DNA of 64,000 nucleotides, taken from Parabacteroides sp. AD58. Lineage in GTDB: Bacteria > Bacteroidota > Bacteroidia > Bacteroidales > Tannerellaceae. The notes below the pieces were generated by a model. That model was given only the letters and a program-made list of their open reading frames with translations, was not told the DNA's origin and did no database searches. Made by a program: the position numbers and the translations under genes. The DNA is taken from positions 620,001-684,000 of the forward strand of contig NZ_CP146284.1 in NCBI RefSeq assembly GCF_023744375.2. Reading direction: 5' to 3'. Numbering within the stretch: the stretch's first letter is position 1; each line of letters opens with the position of its first letter. This document shows, piece after piece, positions 51,577 through 61,231 of the stretch.

Positions 51577-54051
51577 TCACTTTTCAACCTTAAACTTCAT
51601 GATGGTAATGGAAGAAGGTGGAAACTTATACGTTTTGGGCACACCGATGGTAAAGGTTGTCTTTTTCTTCACCGGTTTGATCAGGTCGGGTTTCTCAAAC
51701 GTATTGCTTGTTTCCGGATCGCCAGCTAATTCTATGATATCAACGGCATCATCCACCGATATTCCCTGAATATTCAGTTCTGCTTTCTCTTCATGCTGTG
51801 TCGTATTGACAACTTTCAGGTAAAGCATGCTGTTCTTCTTGTCGAGCGTAGCCACCGAAGCCAATGATGGATAAGGACGCATACCGGCTTTCTGTACCAG
51901 AACATCATCCACATAACAGAAGATTGAATCCTTCCGGCAGCTGATACGGACGTTGTAGTCGGTATTGTTCACCAGAGGCTGCTTGACTGTAGTGGCCAAT
52001 GTGTCGGTTACATTGCCGCTCTGGTGATATAACCGGGCGTAGCCGTCGCCGAGGGTAAAACTGATATAATCCTGCTGTTCGCGAAGGCGGCCGTTGTTGC
52101 GGACACGGAACTGGATCAGCTCGCTGCCCTTTGTACGGCGAATATGCGAAGTAAACTCGTAGTCGCTTGCTGTCGAATCGCCTAATAAGACATAATTCCA
52201 TCGGTTGGGAACCGGTGTTAGTATGCCGGAAGAAATTCCCCAGTTGCCACCCAGAATCCGTCCTTGTTCTACCGGTTTCCCATCGATCATTACCTGATTC
52301 ATCTCATAGCAGTTATCAAACATATACACTGAAGCGAATCCGTTAGTAATCGTCGGGCGCAGATAGGTTTCAACCTGGGAAGGAATCACCTCGTCTCCGC
52401 GGTATTTGCTGAACAGCATCCACATATAATAAGAAGGAGAGAGCACGATCTGATGGTTATTGAAAAGGATCATCGGCCAGCGCTCTTTGGTATAATCGGC
52501 ATTACCTAATACGGGAGAATACGCGATGCGCGACATCATGTCCGGATAATTCTCAATGCCGACCAGGAAACAGGCTTCCGCAATGGCCGACGACATGGTC
52601 CGTGCTTCCGACGACTGCATGTTCCCGAATTCACCCACGAAGGTATTTTCCCATTCATACCGGCTTTTGACCGTCTCGTAACGGCTCTGGTTAGAAAGGA
52701 AGAACGAGTTTTTCCCGTTGAAATGGGTGTCATGCCATTCGCTTCGTGGCTGACGGCCGACCAGGCGGTTACTGATGACTGTGATCTCCGGCCATTTCTC
52801 TTTGATGGCTTTTCGGAACAGTTCGAAGCGTTTGGTATATTCATGTCCGTAGTTCTCGCTCCCGATCTCGACATATTTCAGGTGGAAAGGTTGCGGATGA
52901 CCATTTTTGGCACGCAGCGCTCCCAACACCGAGTCCGTCGGATAATTGGCATATCCGATGGCATCCAGTGCGTCTTGTACCAGCTTATCCATCTCGGTAA
53001 TGGACTCATAACGCGGACGCCGGCTCATATTCGTGATACCACTGTTGATCACATAGATCGGTTCTGCTCCCAGGTCTTCGCACAGCTGCAGGTATTCGTG
53101 ATAACCGGTGCCGTTGGTCGTTCCGTATCCCCAGACATTCCAGAAGTGTTTGCGCTCGGCAATGTTACCCAACGTCTCTTTCCAGACAGGATAAGTCCCT
53201 GCTGTATATCCTTCTACGAAAGCACCTCCGGGAAAACGCACGAAGCGAGGTTGCAGTTTGGCAATGGCTTCCATAATATCCTGTCGCTGTCCGTTGGGGC
53301 GGCCTTTCCAGGTTTCCGGGAACAACGACACGACATCCAGCCAGAACGTCTGACTGCTGTCTGACGAGAAAGTCAGGATTGCCTTATTGCTCGTGGCATT
53401 AGCCGTAAAAGTATGCCGGTATTTCTTCCATTCATAATGGGTACTGACCGTAAAGACGTCACTCAACACCCGGTTCCCGATGGAATCTTCCAAAGCGATG
53501 TGCAAATTCTTCGGTAAGACCGAGGCACCTTTCAGGTAAAAGGAAAGCTGATAAGTCTGTCCTTGCTGGATGGCCAGACCATTATAGCCTTCAGCCACGA
53601 CACCGCCCCGACCATTCTGGGCCGAAGTGGTAATCGAAACAACCAGCGAGCGCTTGTTCTTCTCATTCAACAACTCTTTGGTATCCGGATAAATCCATGT
53701 ATTGGTGGATAAAGGTCTCCAGCCGGGAAGCGAATCAAGACGCATAAACGGCATGTCATAGCCATTCGGAGTCGTAATTACCCGGCGGCGGGCATCATAC
53801 GGGCAGTTCAAAGGCGGAATTCCATCCTCAAAACTCCGGTTTTGTATCATCTCGGCATACAGACCTCCATCAATGGCATGATTGATTTCTTCCAATGTAA
53901 TACCGTATAAATCCGGATTGACGGTTTGGATGGTGCCTTCCGCATCAATATGTATAACTGAAGTCACCGGCGTTTCCTGCTGGCAGGAAACCAACCCGCC
54001 GACCAGCAACGAAATCATCCATAACTTCAAGAAAATAATCGCTTGCTTCAT
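51577..54051 (-). CDS. GH51 alpha-L-arabinofuranosidase lipoprotein
   Basis: About 824 residues from MKQAIIFLKLWM, with lipobox LVSC giving an exported lipoprotein. Residues about 30-230 form a carbohydrate-binding jelly-roll (ENKRSLVVSITTSAQNGRGGV...YEWKKYRHTFTANAT). The GH51 barrel follows: FVRFPGGAFVEGY, YVEIGSENYGHEY (acid/base Glu) and TFVGEFGNMQ (nucleophile Glu). A C-terminal beta-domain completes it. It would release arabinose from arabinoxylan or arabinan in gut fibre. No SusC/SusD pair is adjacent, so it is not within a visible utilisation locus. Confidence 0.9.
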   Translation of the reverse strand: MKQAIIFLKLWMISLLVGGLVSCQQETPVTSVIHIDAEGTIQTVNPDLYGITLEEINHAIDGGLYAEMIQNRSFEDGIPPLNCPYDARRRVITTPNGYDMPFMRLDSLPGWRPLSTNTWIYPDTKELLNEKNKRSLVVSITTSAQNGRGGVVAEGYNGLAIQQGQTYQLSFYLKGASVLPKNLHIALEDSIGNRVLSDVFTVSTHYEWKKYRHTFTANATSNKAILTFSSDSSQTFWLDVVSLFPETWKGRPNGQRQDIMEAIAKLQPRFVRFPGGAFVEGYTAGTYPVWKETLGNIAERKHFWNVWGYGTTNGTGYHEYLQLCEDLGAEPIYVINSGITNMSRRPRYESITEMDKLVQDALDAIGYANYPTDSVLGALRAKNGHPQPFHLKYVEIGSENYGHEYTKRFELFRKAIKEKWPEITVISNRLVGRQPRSEWHDTHFNGKNSFFLSNQSRYETVKSRYEWENTFVGEFGNMQSSEARTMSSAIAEACFLVGIENYPDMMSRIAYSPVLGNADYTKERWPMILFNNHQIVLSPSYYMWMLFSKYRGDEVIPSQVETYLRPTITNGFASVYMFDNCYEMNQVMIDGKPVEQGRILGGNWGISSGILTPVPNRWNYVLLGDSTASDYEFTSHIRRTKGSELIQFRVRNNGRLREQQDYISFTLGDGYARLYHQSGNVTDTLATTVKQPLVNNTDYNVRISCRKDSIFCYVDDVLVQKAGMRPYPSLASVATLDKKNSMLYLKVVNTTQHEEKAELNIQGISVDDAVDIIELAGDPETSNTFEKPDLIKPVKKKTTFTIGVPKTYKFPPSSITIMKFKVEK

Positions 54052-54149
54052 TCTTGTAAAGAACTTCTCTGAATTTGGGTGCAAACTTACGTAAATTCGG
54101 TGGAATAAGCGAATAAAAGGGGAGTAGATAATTCCTTTCTGTGGAACAA

Positions 54150-54187
54150 AAAAGGCTGTCCCTTTATTTCTATGGAGACAGCCTTTT
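54150..54187 (-). terminator. Terminator of the BspA-like gene
   Basis: Arms aaaaggctgtc (54150-54160) and gacagcctttt (54177-54187) with a 16-nt loop. It ends the minus-strand gene at 54212, 25 bp upstream of it. The A/T flanks would let it work on both strands. Confidence 0.75.
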
Positions 54188-54211
54188 GTGGGTATGGGAT
54201 CAATAACTATT

Positions 54212-55981
54212 TTATTCCGTTGGCATAGTACTTATCGCATAGATAACTTGAGTCTTTTTATAAGGATTAGAAGAATCCCAATAAGCAGGCCAACTAGTTC
54301 GATATGTATCAAGTTGTACATCCGGAACGTATATTTTATAATTAGCAGTATAGTCCCAGCCATCTGAAACGGGAAAAGCTCCCGGACCTAATGTCGCAGG
54401 TGTTTCATCTGAGCATATCACTGTCTCCAAAGCTAAACACCTATTGAATGCGTTCTCCCCGATTGATTCAAGTTGTGTACCAAGAGTTACTTTCTTTAAT
54501 GCACTACATTGGCTGAATACTTGTTTCTCAATTGTAGTAACCGCATCAGGAATAACTATTTCTGTCAATGCCTTACATCTTAAAAAAGCATTATATTTAA
54601 TTGTCATTAAACTTTCTGGTAAAGTAATGCTTTTTAAAGAAGAACAACCATAGAACGTCTTAACTCGTATTGTTGTTATGTTCCCTTTTATCACTATACT
54701 TTCTAGAGCAGTACAGTTTTCAAATGCACTTCCTCCTATAGTTGGATTAAGTTCATCATAACCTATATCAGTAATACTTTCGGGTAAAATAATGCTTTTT
54801 AAGGTAGTATTTTTTGTAAAACTACTACCGAAAGCAAAAGTAGAAACATAAGTAACCTCTCCTTTATAAGCCCATTTTCCTTTTCCATCAGAAAATGTAC
54901 TCTTATTTTCCAAAAGGCGAATGCCATTGCCACCAAAAGCATCAGTTTTAGGCGTGATCTTTTCCGTTGCCTCATATTCTATATACGTAATCACTTCCTT
55001 CGTTATAGTTAGTTCTACGGTAGCGACGTTATTACCATCGGTAGCATGAACTAGCACTTTTCCTCCTTCGAAATTCGTATCCGTCGTAATCGTTAATGTT
55101 TTATTTTTCTGATTAATGCTGGTACGAACACCTTCGCCTATAGCAGAAACTTTTACATCATCACTTCCTATCAATTTATAAGTCAGATCTATTTTACTAC
55201 CAGCTTCCATTTCTATTTCCGTCTCATCAAATGTAATGGAAATACCGTTGAAGAGAGGAATTTGGATCTTGTTTCCTGAGCTTAACGTAAAGATAACATA
55301 CTTATCTTTTACTTCAACTTCAGTAATAGGGCTTTGCGTTGTTCCTCCTGTAGCAGAACCCAGTACTTCCCAGCTCACACCATTATTATAGGACACTTCC
55401 CAATTTCCTTCGTTAATTCGTAGTTTAGGCGTCACACCATCTCGTCCGTTAGAACCATTGCTTCCGTTGATGCCATTCGAACCATCTGTACCATCTTTAC
55501 CGGCCTCACCATTTTTACCATCCAAACCGACTGCCTTGATCTTATTTCCGTCTTTGTCCGTCAGCCAAGTACCATCTAACGTCCAGTAATAAATTCCGTC
55601 TTTATCTTTTTCCACGCCTATTTGTGGAATATAGCCGTCAGTTCCATCTGATCCGTCAGTTCCGTCTTGCCCGTGATAAATGTAAATAGGATCACTCTTT
55701 GAAAACTCAATTTTGTAACCTACATTCTTCCCGTTTTCAACCAACTCTGATACCGATGTGATTTGATCAGCATCTTCCAATGCATTTACGATAGTTTTCA
55801 ACGAGTTGATGTTGGCGTTAATCTGCTTACATTGTTCTTCCAGTTTCGCCAAACGATTTTCCAGATTATCCACCCGTTCAATTAATTCTGAGTCGTTGTA
55901 TTTGCATGAGGTTAACAGGTTGGGGAGTAAACTGCAAATACAAAATAGGTATATGACATACCGACATTTTAATTTTACCAT
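54212..55981 (-). CDS. BspA-like leucine-rich-repeat surface lipoprotein with DUF4988-type head
   Basis: A 589-residue lipoprotein (LLPNLLTSC lipobox). Residues 30-70 form a short coiled coil (LIERVDNLENRLAKLEEQCK). Collagen-like G-x-x runs follow (GTDGSDGTDG; GINGSNGSNGRDG) around a DUF4988/PL29-N-like module (YYWTLDGTWLTDKDGNKI). An Ig-like region is next, then five or six LRR_5 repeats in residues about 390-540 (SAFENCTALESIVI, FYGCSSLKSITLPESL, FSQCSALKKVTLG). Likely displayed outside the cell as an adhesin. Single gene with a terminator. Confidence 0.87.
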   Translation of the reverse strand: MVKLKCRYVIYLFCICSLLPNLLTSCKYNDSELIERVDNLENRLAKLEEQCKQINANINSLKTIVNALEDADQITSVSELVENGKNVGYKIEFSKSDPIYIYHGQDGTDGSDGTDGYIPQIGVEKDKDGIYYWTLDGTWLTDKDGNKIKAVGLDGKNGEAGKDGTDGSNGINGSNGSNGRDGVTPKLRINEGNWEVSYNNGVSWEVLGSATGGTTQSPITEVEVKDKYVIFTLSSGNKIQIPLFNGISITFDETEIEMEAGSKIDLTYKLIGSDDVKVSAIGEGVRTSINQKNKTLTITTDTNFEGGKVLVHATDGNNVATVELTITKEVITYIEYEATEKITPKTDAFGGNGIRLLENKSTFSDGKGKWAYKGEVTYVSTFAFGSSFTKNTTLKSIILPESITDIGYDELNPTIGGSAFENCTALESIVIKGNITTIRVKTFYGCSSLKSITLPESLMTIKYNAFLRCKALTEIVIPDAVTTIEKQVFSQCSALKKVTLGTQLESIGENAFNRCLALETVICSDETPATLGPGAFPVSDGWDYTANYKIYVPDVQLDTYRTSWPAYWDSSNPYKKTQVIYAISTMPTE

Positions 55982-56438
55982 AAAATAAAAAGAGAAATTC
56001 CTATTGTTCCCCTTGATAGGAAAGGTTTAACCAAAGAAAAGCGTGGGAACTTGTTTTGCTCGTTAGTTATCAGGGTATCACGAAACACCTTTCAGGAACA
56101 GATGAAGAAACAATATTCTCACGCTGTGTTGGATATGTACACTGAGGATGAAGTACCGTTCAGTTCCATTTACCTTGATATGTACAGAAACAAAATGATC
56201 ACTACATACTCTTTTATCCTCCTGTTGAAATTGGCGATTTCGATCACTAGGGTAAAGCAAAAACGCTTTCTTTTATGCCGTATGGCATTTCTCCACTCTC
56301 ACATTGGCAAAGATATATTTTTTTTCAATGCAATGTTCGTTTAGAATACTATTTCTTTAAACTTTAAAAATATAAAAATTAAAATGATAGAATCAAGAAT
56401 CCGCAAATCCGTGTATCTTTGCAGCCAAAATAGAACCT
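55982..56438. other. Intergenic region between BspA-like gene and queD
   Basis: AT-rich, no credible gene; a plus-strand frame at 56051-56344 lacks family features and a ribosome-binding site. The only clear signal is the queD -7 box TATCTTTG at 56414-56421, 18 bases before the ATG. Confidence 0.6.
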
Positions 56439-56771
56439 ATGTACACCGTAATTAAAAGACTGGAAATATCTGCGGCACATCGTTTGTGCCTTTCTTATCC
56501 GAGTAAGTGCACCAATCTGCATGGGCATAATTGGATTGTAACAATTTACTGCCGGGCGAAGGAGTTGAACGAAGACGGCATGGTGACGGATTTCAGCCAT
56601 ATCAAACAGCTGGTAAAAGACCGGTTGGATCATAAGAACCTGAATGAAGTACTCCCCTTTAATCCGACGGCTGAAAACATCGCCCGTTGGGTTTGCGAGC
56701 AGGTGCCTCATTGCTTTAAAGTGGAAGTGCAGGAGTCTGAAGGTAATACGGCGATCTATGAGAAAGATTAA
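56439..56771 (+). CDS. queD: 6-carboxy-tetrahydropterin synthase
   Basis: A 110-residue enzyme that makes 6-carboxy-tetrahydropterin in preQ0/queuosine synthesis. ISAAHRL, CTNLHGHNW (zinc histidines), MVTDFSHIKQLV and PTAENIARWVCEQV are complete PTPS/QueD motifs. The 3' end overlaps queE by 14 bp. A -7 box (TATCTTTG) lies at 56414-56421. Confidence 0.95.
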   Translation: MYTVIKRLEISAAHRLCLSYPSKCTNLHGHNWIVTIYCRAKELNEDGMVTDFSHIKQLVKDRLDHKNLNEVLPFNPTAENIARWVCEQVPHCFKVEVQESEGNTAIYEKD

Positions 56772-57303
56772 TGAAATATTCTACAGCCTGCAGGGCGAAG
56801 GATTTCATACCGGTACACCGGCTTTGTTTATCCGTTTCTCGGGCTGTAACCTGAAATGTCCGTTTTGTGATACGCAGCATGAAGAAGGTCGCTGGATGGA
56901 CGATGAAGCGATTTGGGCGGAAGTTGCAGCTTGTCCGGCGCGAATGGTTATTCTGACGGGCGGCGAACCTTCGTTGTGGATTGACGATGCCCTGATAGAC
57001 GGACTGCACCGGCTGGGAAAATATGTTTGCATAGAAACCAACGGCACACGGAAAGTCCCGGCAGGAATAGATTGGGTTACGTGTTCGCCGAAAGGCGCTC
57101 CGGTGGTATTGGACCGGATTGACGAAGTAAAAGTAGTCTTTACCGGTGAAGAAGATGTGGAAGTGTATCGCCAGTTACCGGCTAAACAATACTATTTGCA
57201 ACCCTGTTCGTGCCGGAACACGGAAGAGGTGGTGGATTATATCCTGAAGCATCCGGAGTGGAGGCTGAGCTTGCAGACGCATAAGTGGATTCAGATCCGG
57301 TAA
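56758..57303 (+). CDS. queE: 7-carboxy-7-deazaguanine synthase
   Basis: A 181-residue radical-SAM enzyme that turns carboxy-tetrahydropterin into 7-carboxy-7-deazaguanine. From MRKINEIFYSLQGEGFHTG, the motif CNLKCPFC (C-x3-C-x2-C) binds the iron-sulfur cluster; ILTGGEPSLW is the GGEP motif, and IETNGTRKVP follows. The short C-terminus LSLQTHKWIQIR fits short QueE types. The start lies inside queD (14-bp overlap); a longer frame from 56644 runs antisense to no homology and is rejected. Confidence 0.95.
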   Translation: MRKINEIFYSLQGEGFHTGTPALFIRFSGCNLKCPFCDTQHEEGRWMDDEAIWAEVAACPARMVILTGGEPSLWIDDALIDGLHRLGKYVCIETNGTRKVPAGIDWVTCSPKGAPVVLDRIDEVKVVFTGEEDVEVYRQLPAKQYYLQPCSCRNTEEVVDYILKHPEWRLSLQTHKWIQIR

Positions 57304-57364
57304 TGCTCAGGTAGATTTTGGAGTGGATTTATGATTGAATACAGACGTAAGGAGATTTAGATAT

Positions 57365-58657
57365 ATGAAGAAAATTGGAAATATGCGGTGGGCGCGCTTG
57401 GCCGTATTTATCTGTTCTTTGTTTGTGGGCATGGGGCAAATAGAAGCCCAGGAAACGTATCATACCCAGATATTCAAGCCGAAACGAATCAAGTCATTGC
57501 AGGTTGTTCAGCCGGATCAGACCTTTACGATTCCGGTCATTACGTTGGGCAGTGGAGAACAAATACTGATTAACTTTGATGACTTGACACCCAATTACGA
57601 GCGTTATGCCTATTCCATTATCCATTGTGATGCCGACTGGAAGAAATCATCTCTGAACGAACTCGAATACATGCAGGGTTTCCAGGGACTGACGATCGAC
57701 GATTTTGCCAATTCTTTTAATACCACTACGCAATATACCAATTATCAGCTCTTATTGCCGAATGATGATATTCAGCTGAAACTATCAGGCAATTATGCCG
57801 TTCGTGTATATCACGAAGATCATCCGGAGGAAACGGTGCTGATTGCCTGTTTCTCGGTCGTAGAACCGGAAGTAGGCATTACGGCCGAAGTAACCGGAAA
57901 TACTTTGGTTGATACTTATCAGCAGCATCAGCAGGTGAATTTCTCGGTCCAGAAGAAGAATCTGAATATCGTACATCCGCAGACTGACTTGAAAATCCGG
58001 GTGGTGCAGAATAACCGGCCGGACAATGCCGTCCGGAAAGTTATGCCGAGCGGTATCTTGAGTGACCGGATCGTCTATGAAAACCTGCGGGAGCTGATTT
58101 TCCCAGCAGGCAATGAATATCGCCGAATGGAATTCTTGTCGAGTAAATACAACGGAATGCGTGTAGAAAAGATTTCTTACTTCAACCCATATTATCATGT
58201 AGATCTGATGAAAGACTATCCGAGCAGCATGGCAACGTATGAATATGATCAGGATCAGAACGGGCGTTTCTATGTGGCCTGCAGCCGATGTGATGATGCC
58301 AATACGGAAGCCGACTATTACATTGTTCATTTCACCTTGGCAATGCCTGAAGCAAAAGGAGGAAAGGTTTATTTGAACGGAGACTTCACACAGAACACAT
58401 TCGACGAGAACAGCGAGATGATATACAATCCGGATTCGCGCCAATATGAAAAGGCTATTCTGCTGAAACAGGGGAATTATAACTATCAGTATCTATATGT
58501 TCCTGCCGGTGAAACCGTCGGACAAACCGGCAGCATTGAAGGAAACTTTCACCAGACGGAAAACGAATATACGATCTATGTCTATTTCCGTCCGATGGGA
58601 ACCCGTTATGACCGCCTGATTGGAGTACAGACGGTACAGATCAACGGTCATAACTGA
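57365..58657 (+). CDS. Type IX secretion system plug protein (DUF5103)
   Basis: About 430 residues from MKKIGNMRWARLAVF; the signal peptide ends near GQIEAQ. FKPKRIKSLQVVQ, then FDDLTPNYERYAYSIIHCDADWK and MEFLSSKYNGMRVEKISYFNP are DUF5103 blocks; the C-terminal third (YLNGDFTQNTFDENSEMIYN...KQGNYNYQYLY) is the second Ig-like domain. The family's Plug protein closes the SprA translocon of type IX secretion in Bacteroidetes. It follows queE by 61 bp but is probably separate. An ATG at 57335 gives ten more residues without a signal start. Confidence 0.85.
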   Translation: MKKIGNMRWARLAVFICSLFVGMGQIEAQETYHTQIFKPKRIKSLQVVQPDQTFTIPVITLGSGEQILINFDDLTPNYERYAYSIIHCDADWKKSSLNELEYMQGFQGLTIDDFANSFNTTTQYTNYQLLLPNDDIQLKLSGNYAVRVYHEDHPEETVLIACFSVVEPEVGITAEVTGNTLVDTYQQHQQVNFSVQKKNLNIVHPQTDLKIRVVQNNRPDNAVRKVMPSGILSDRIVYENLRELIFPAGNEYRRMEFLSSKYNGMRVEKISYFNPYYHVDLMKDYPSSMATYEYDQDQNGRFYVACSRCDDANTEADYYIVHFTLAMPEAKGGKVYLNGDFTQNTFDENSEMIYNPDSRQYEKAILLKQGNYNYQYLYVPAGETVGQTGSIEGNFHQTENEYTIYVYFRPMGTRYDRLIGVQTVQINGHN

Positions 58658-58669
58658 TGAAGTTCCCGA

Positions 58670-59986
58670 TTATCTCTCATGGACACACTGGCCGGCGATG
58701 TAGGTAGCCCGAACGGCGCGGTCGTCGGCATGTGTCATCAGACCAAACAACAGGTTCTCGATATTCCAGGCCTGTGTCCGCTTCAGGTATTCGTAGCGAT
58801 ACAGCTGGGCAAATGTAGAATTGTAATCCACCACGATGAAATCTGCCATCCTTCCCGGCAGAAAACTTCCGATTTCCTGATCCAGATGCAAGGCTTTCGC
58901 ACTGCCCAAAGTGGCTTTGTAAAAGGCTTCGAAGGCCGACATCGGATAACCGTTCAACTGTTGTACCTGATAGGCGGCACCTAATGTATGGAAGATCGAG
59001 AAAGAAGTTCCGGCGCCGATGTCCGTTCCCATGACTGTTTGCATACCGGCTTCATTGGCTTTCTCCATTTCATACAGACCACTTCCCAGAAAACCGTTGG
59101 ATGTGGGGCAATGTACGGCGATGGCCTGTGCCTTGGCTATACGTTTCCGCTCCGAATCACTCAGGTGAATGGCATGAGCCAGCAAGGTCCGGTCGGTAAG
59201 CAAGCCATATTTCTCGTACACCGACAGATAATCCGGACTGTCCGGATATAATGTCCTGACGAAATCTACTTCACCTTTGTTCTCTGATAAATGTGTCTGT
59301 ATGTACGTATCCGGATAATCAGCATGAATCCGCTGGCAGGCTTCCAGCTCGGCCGGAGAACAACTGACAGCGAAGCGAGGTGTAATGACATATTTGTTTC
59401 GTCCTTTCCTATGCCATTTCTGTATCAGAGCACGCACGTCGGCTTCTCCTTGCTCCGGCGTGTCACAAAGATATTCAGGCGCTTCCTGGTCCATTTGGAC
59501 TTTCCCCGTCAGCATACACATATTGTATCGGAAAGCTTCTTCAAACAGAATATCTGCCGATTGCGGATGAACCGACGAAAAGGCAACTGCCGTAGTCGTT
59601 CCGTTGCGGAAAAGCTCTTTCAGGAATGCGTGGGAGATTTCGCGACAATGATCCGTATCGGCAAAGGCTCTTTCGGCCGGAAACGTATATTGGTTCAGCC
59701 AGTCGAGCAACTGCCTTCCGTACATTCCCGTGATTTCGGTCTGCACATAATGAAGATGTGCATCGATGAATCCCGGCATCAAGACGGAACCCTGATAATC
59801 GACGACTTCCGCCTTCGGATATTTCTGTAGCAGGATAGCCGATGTTCCGGCTTCTACAACTAATCCATCGCAGACGCATAAAGCGCTGTCGGGTTCATAT
59901 ACGATATTCTCTGCCGAAAGCAAAGGCGAGTCTGTAAAATAAAATACCTCACCCAAATATAGTTTCATTTCGTTCATCCTATTCAT
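58670..59986 (-). CDS. guaD: Guanine deaminase
   Basis: About 438 residues from the ATG at 59986 (MNRMNEMKLYLGEV; ATGs at 59977 and 59968 also possible). PGFIDAHLHYVQTEI (zinc HxH), then NGTTTAVAFSSVHPQSAD, QTHLSENKGEVDFV, AHAIHLSD and GTDIGAGTSFSIF are complete amidohydrolase metal and substrate motifs of guanine deaminases, which convert guanine to xanthine. No neighbours in purine salvage. Convergent with the plug-protein gene (12-bp gap), where no clear terminator is seen. Confidence 0.9.
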   Translation of the reverse strand: MNRMNEMKLYLGEVFYFTDSPLLSAENIVYEPDSALCVCDGLVVEAGTSAILLQKYPKAEVVDYQGSVLMPGFIDAHLHYVQTEITGMYGRQLLDWLNQYTFPAERAFADTDHCREISHAFLKELFRNGTTTAVAFSSVHPQSADILFEEAFRYNMCMLTGKVQMDQEAPEYLCDTPEQGEADVRALIQKWHRKGRNKYVITPRFAVSCSPAELEACQRIHADYPDTYIQTHLSENKGEVDFVRTLYPDSPDYLSVYEKYGLLTDRTLLAHAIHLSDSERKRIAKAQAIAVHCPTSNGFLGSGLYEMEKANEAGMQTVMGTDIGAGTSFSIFHTLGAAYQVQQLNGYPMSAFEAFYKATLGSAKALHLDQEIGSFLPGRMADFIVVDYNSTFAQLYRYEYLKRTQAWNIENLLFGLMTHADDRAVRATYIAGQCVHER

Positions 59987-60069
59987 CTCTTTTGTATTCC
60001 GTTTCAATAAACACCCTAAAGTACAAATTTGTTTGGAGCAGGAAAGGAATAACGATAGAAATTCTTACT

Positions 60070-61113
60070 TTATTTTTCTATTGTAGGGAGATTGAATTTA
60101 ACTAATTCCGGATCCGGATTATTGGCGATGGCCCATAATACCTGGCTGTCTGAACTGATACAAATGTTGGTACATGGAATATCTAATGTAAATGTTTGGA
60201 CTTTTTTCCCTTCCCAATTAAATACGTGTATTGTACTCGCATCAAATTCTTTTAGGGCTTTGGCATAATCTTCCAACTTAGTGCCTGAATAGAGCAAGTA
60301 TATATATTGGTTATTAGCGGTAGAAGAAATATAGCCGACAATGTTTGATCCGTACATAGGAGCTGAATATCCATCTTGACTATCTTCTACGGTATATTTA
60401 GGATAAACTTTTTCTGATTTATTCAATAAAACGAGACTGTCTTTCTCTACCTTGTAAATATGAAAGATCTCTCCCCATATAGAAGTGAATGCTAATCTGT
60501 TCCTGTCTGTGTTGAGAACCAGGCGACCTTGATAAGCCATGGCTCGCAAACGATTCTTGAGTGCTTTTTCGCTTGAATCTTTATACGGGAACTCGAAGAA
60601 TGAACTTTTCGTGTTGTTTAATGAATCCATAAAGACGAACATTTCTTTTGGATACATACCTATTCCCAAATAAGAATTGCTTGAGATTTGCTTGACATCA
60701 AAAGACTGGCTAGTTTTATCATTGGCAACAGGTACGGGTGTCTCCATGTGGATTTGATGATTCTTTATCTGAATTTGGGTATATTTTCGGGCTTGAAGGT
60801 CAAATATGCCGAAATGGTTCTTATCCAGATGTTGTATCGTGTACGGATAAATAAATTCACCGGGTCCAACACCTCTCGGACCAAACCGGTACAGACTGTC
60901 TGTTTCCATATCTATATAAAAGAGACAGGAATCGAGTTCATAGTCAATGCCTACAATCTTTTTGTCTAACTCAATAATAGGACCTGGTTTGCCTAAATAA
61001 TCATTCTTCAACTGGATGGATTCATGTGTAACCATAAGACTCTTTCCTTCTTCTGTTTTGTGGTTACAACCCACCAGACAACATAAGATCAAAACCAAAT
61101 ATACATTTCTCAT
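60070..61113 (-). CDS. Six-bladed beta-propeller lipoprotein, copy 5
   Basis: A 347-residue lipoprotein (MRNVYLVLILCCLVGC lipobox). LYRFGPRGVGPGEFIYPYTI is a textbook 'G.GPGEF..P' first blade; FGIFDLQARKYTQIQI, FHIYKVEKDSLVLL and IHVFNWEGKKVQTFTLDI mark later blades. It is the last gene of the second propeller cluster (118 bp after copy 6). Sequence is well preserved and has no sign of decay. Confidence 0.82.
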   Translation of the reverse strand: MRNVYLVLILCCLVGCNHKTEEGKSLMVTHESIQLKNDYLGKPGPIIELDKKIVGIDYELDSCLFYIDMETDSLYRFGPRGVGPGEFIYPYTIQHLDKNHFGIFDLQARKYTQIQIKNHQIHMETPVPVANDKTSQSFDVKQISSNSYLGIGMYPKEMFVFMDSLNNTKSSFFEFPYKDSSEKALKNRLRAMAYQGRLVLNTDRNRLAFTSIWGEIFHIYKVEKDSLVLLNKSEKVYPKYTVEDSQDGYSAPMYGSNIVGYISSTANNQYIYLLYSGTKLEDYAKALKEFDASTIHVFNWEGKKVQTFTLDIPCTNICISSDSQVLWAIANNPDPELVKFNLPTIEK

Positions 61114-61231
61114 ATCTATTTTTATTTTAAATTATGAACGATAACAGCTATATTCGCTTTCTCAAATGAAACCAGTGAGAATCGTTTTTGAAAGTAACGA
61201 GAATTAAAATTGATTCTCGTTGGTTTCTGAT

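Noticed and set aside
54212..55981. Secreted collagen-like or phage tail fibre identity for the G-x-x protein
   Set aside because: The lipobox, DUF4988-type module and LRR_5 repeats indicate a BspA-like surface lipoprotein; no phage structural gene is nearby.
56051..56344. 97-codon plus-strand frame before queD
   Set aside because: No family feature, biased toward methionine/phenylalanine/isoleucine, lies in a promoter region and has no ribosome-binding site.
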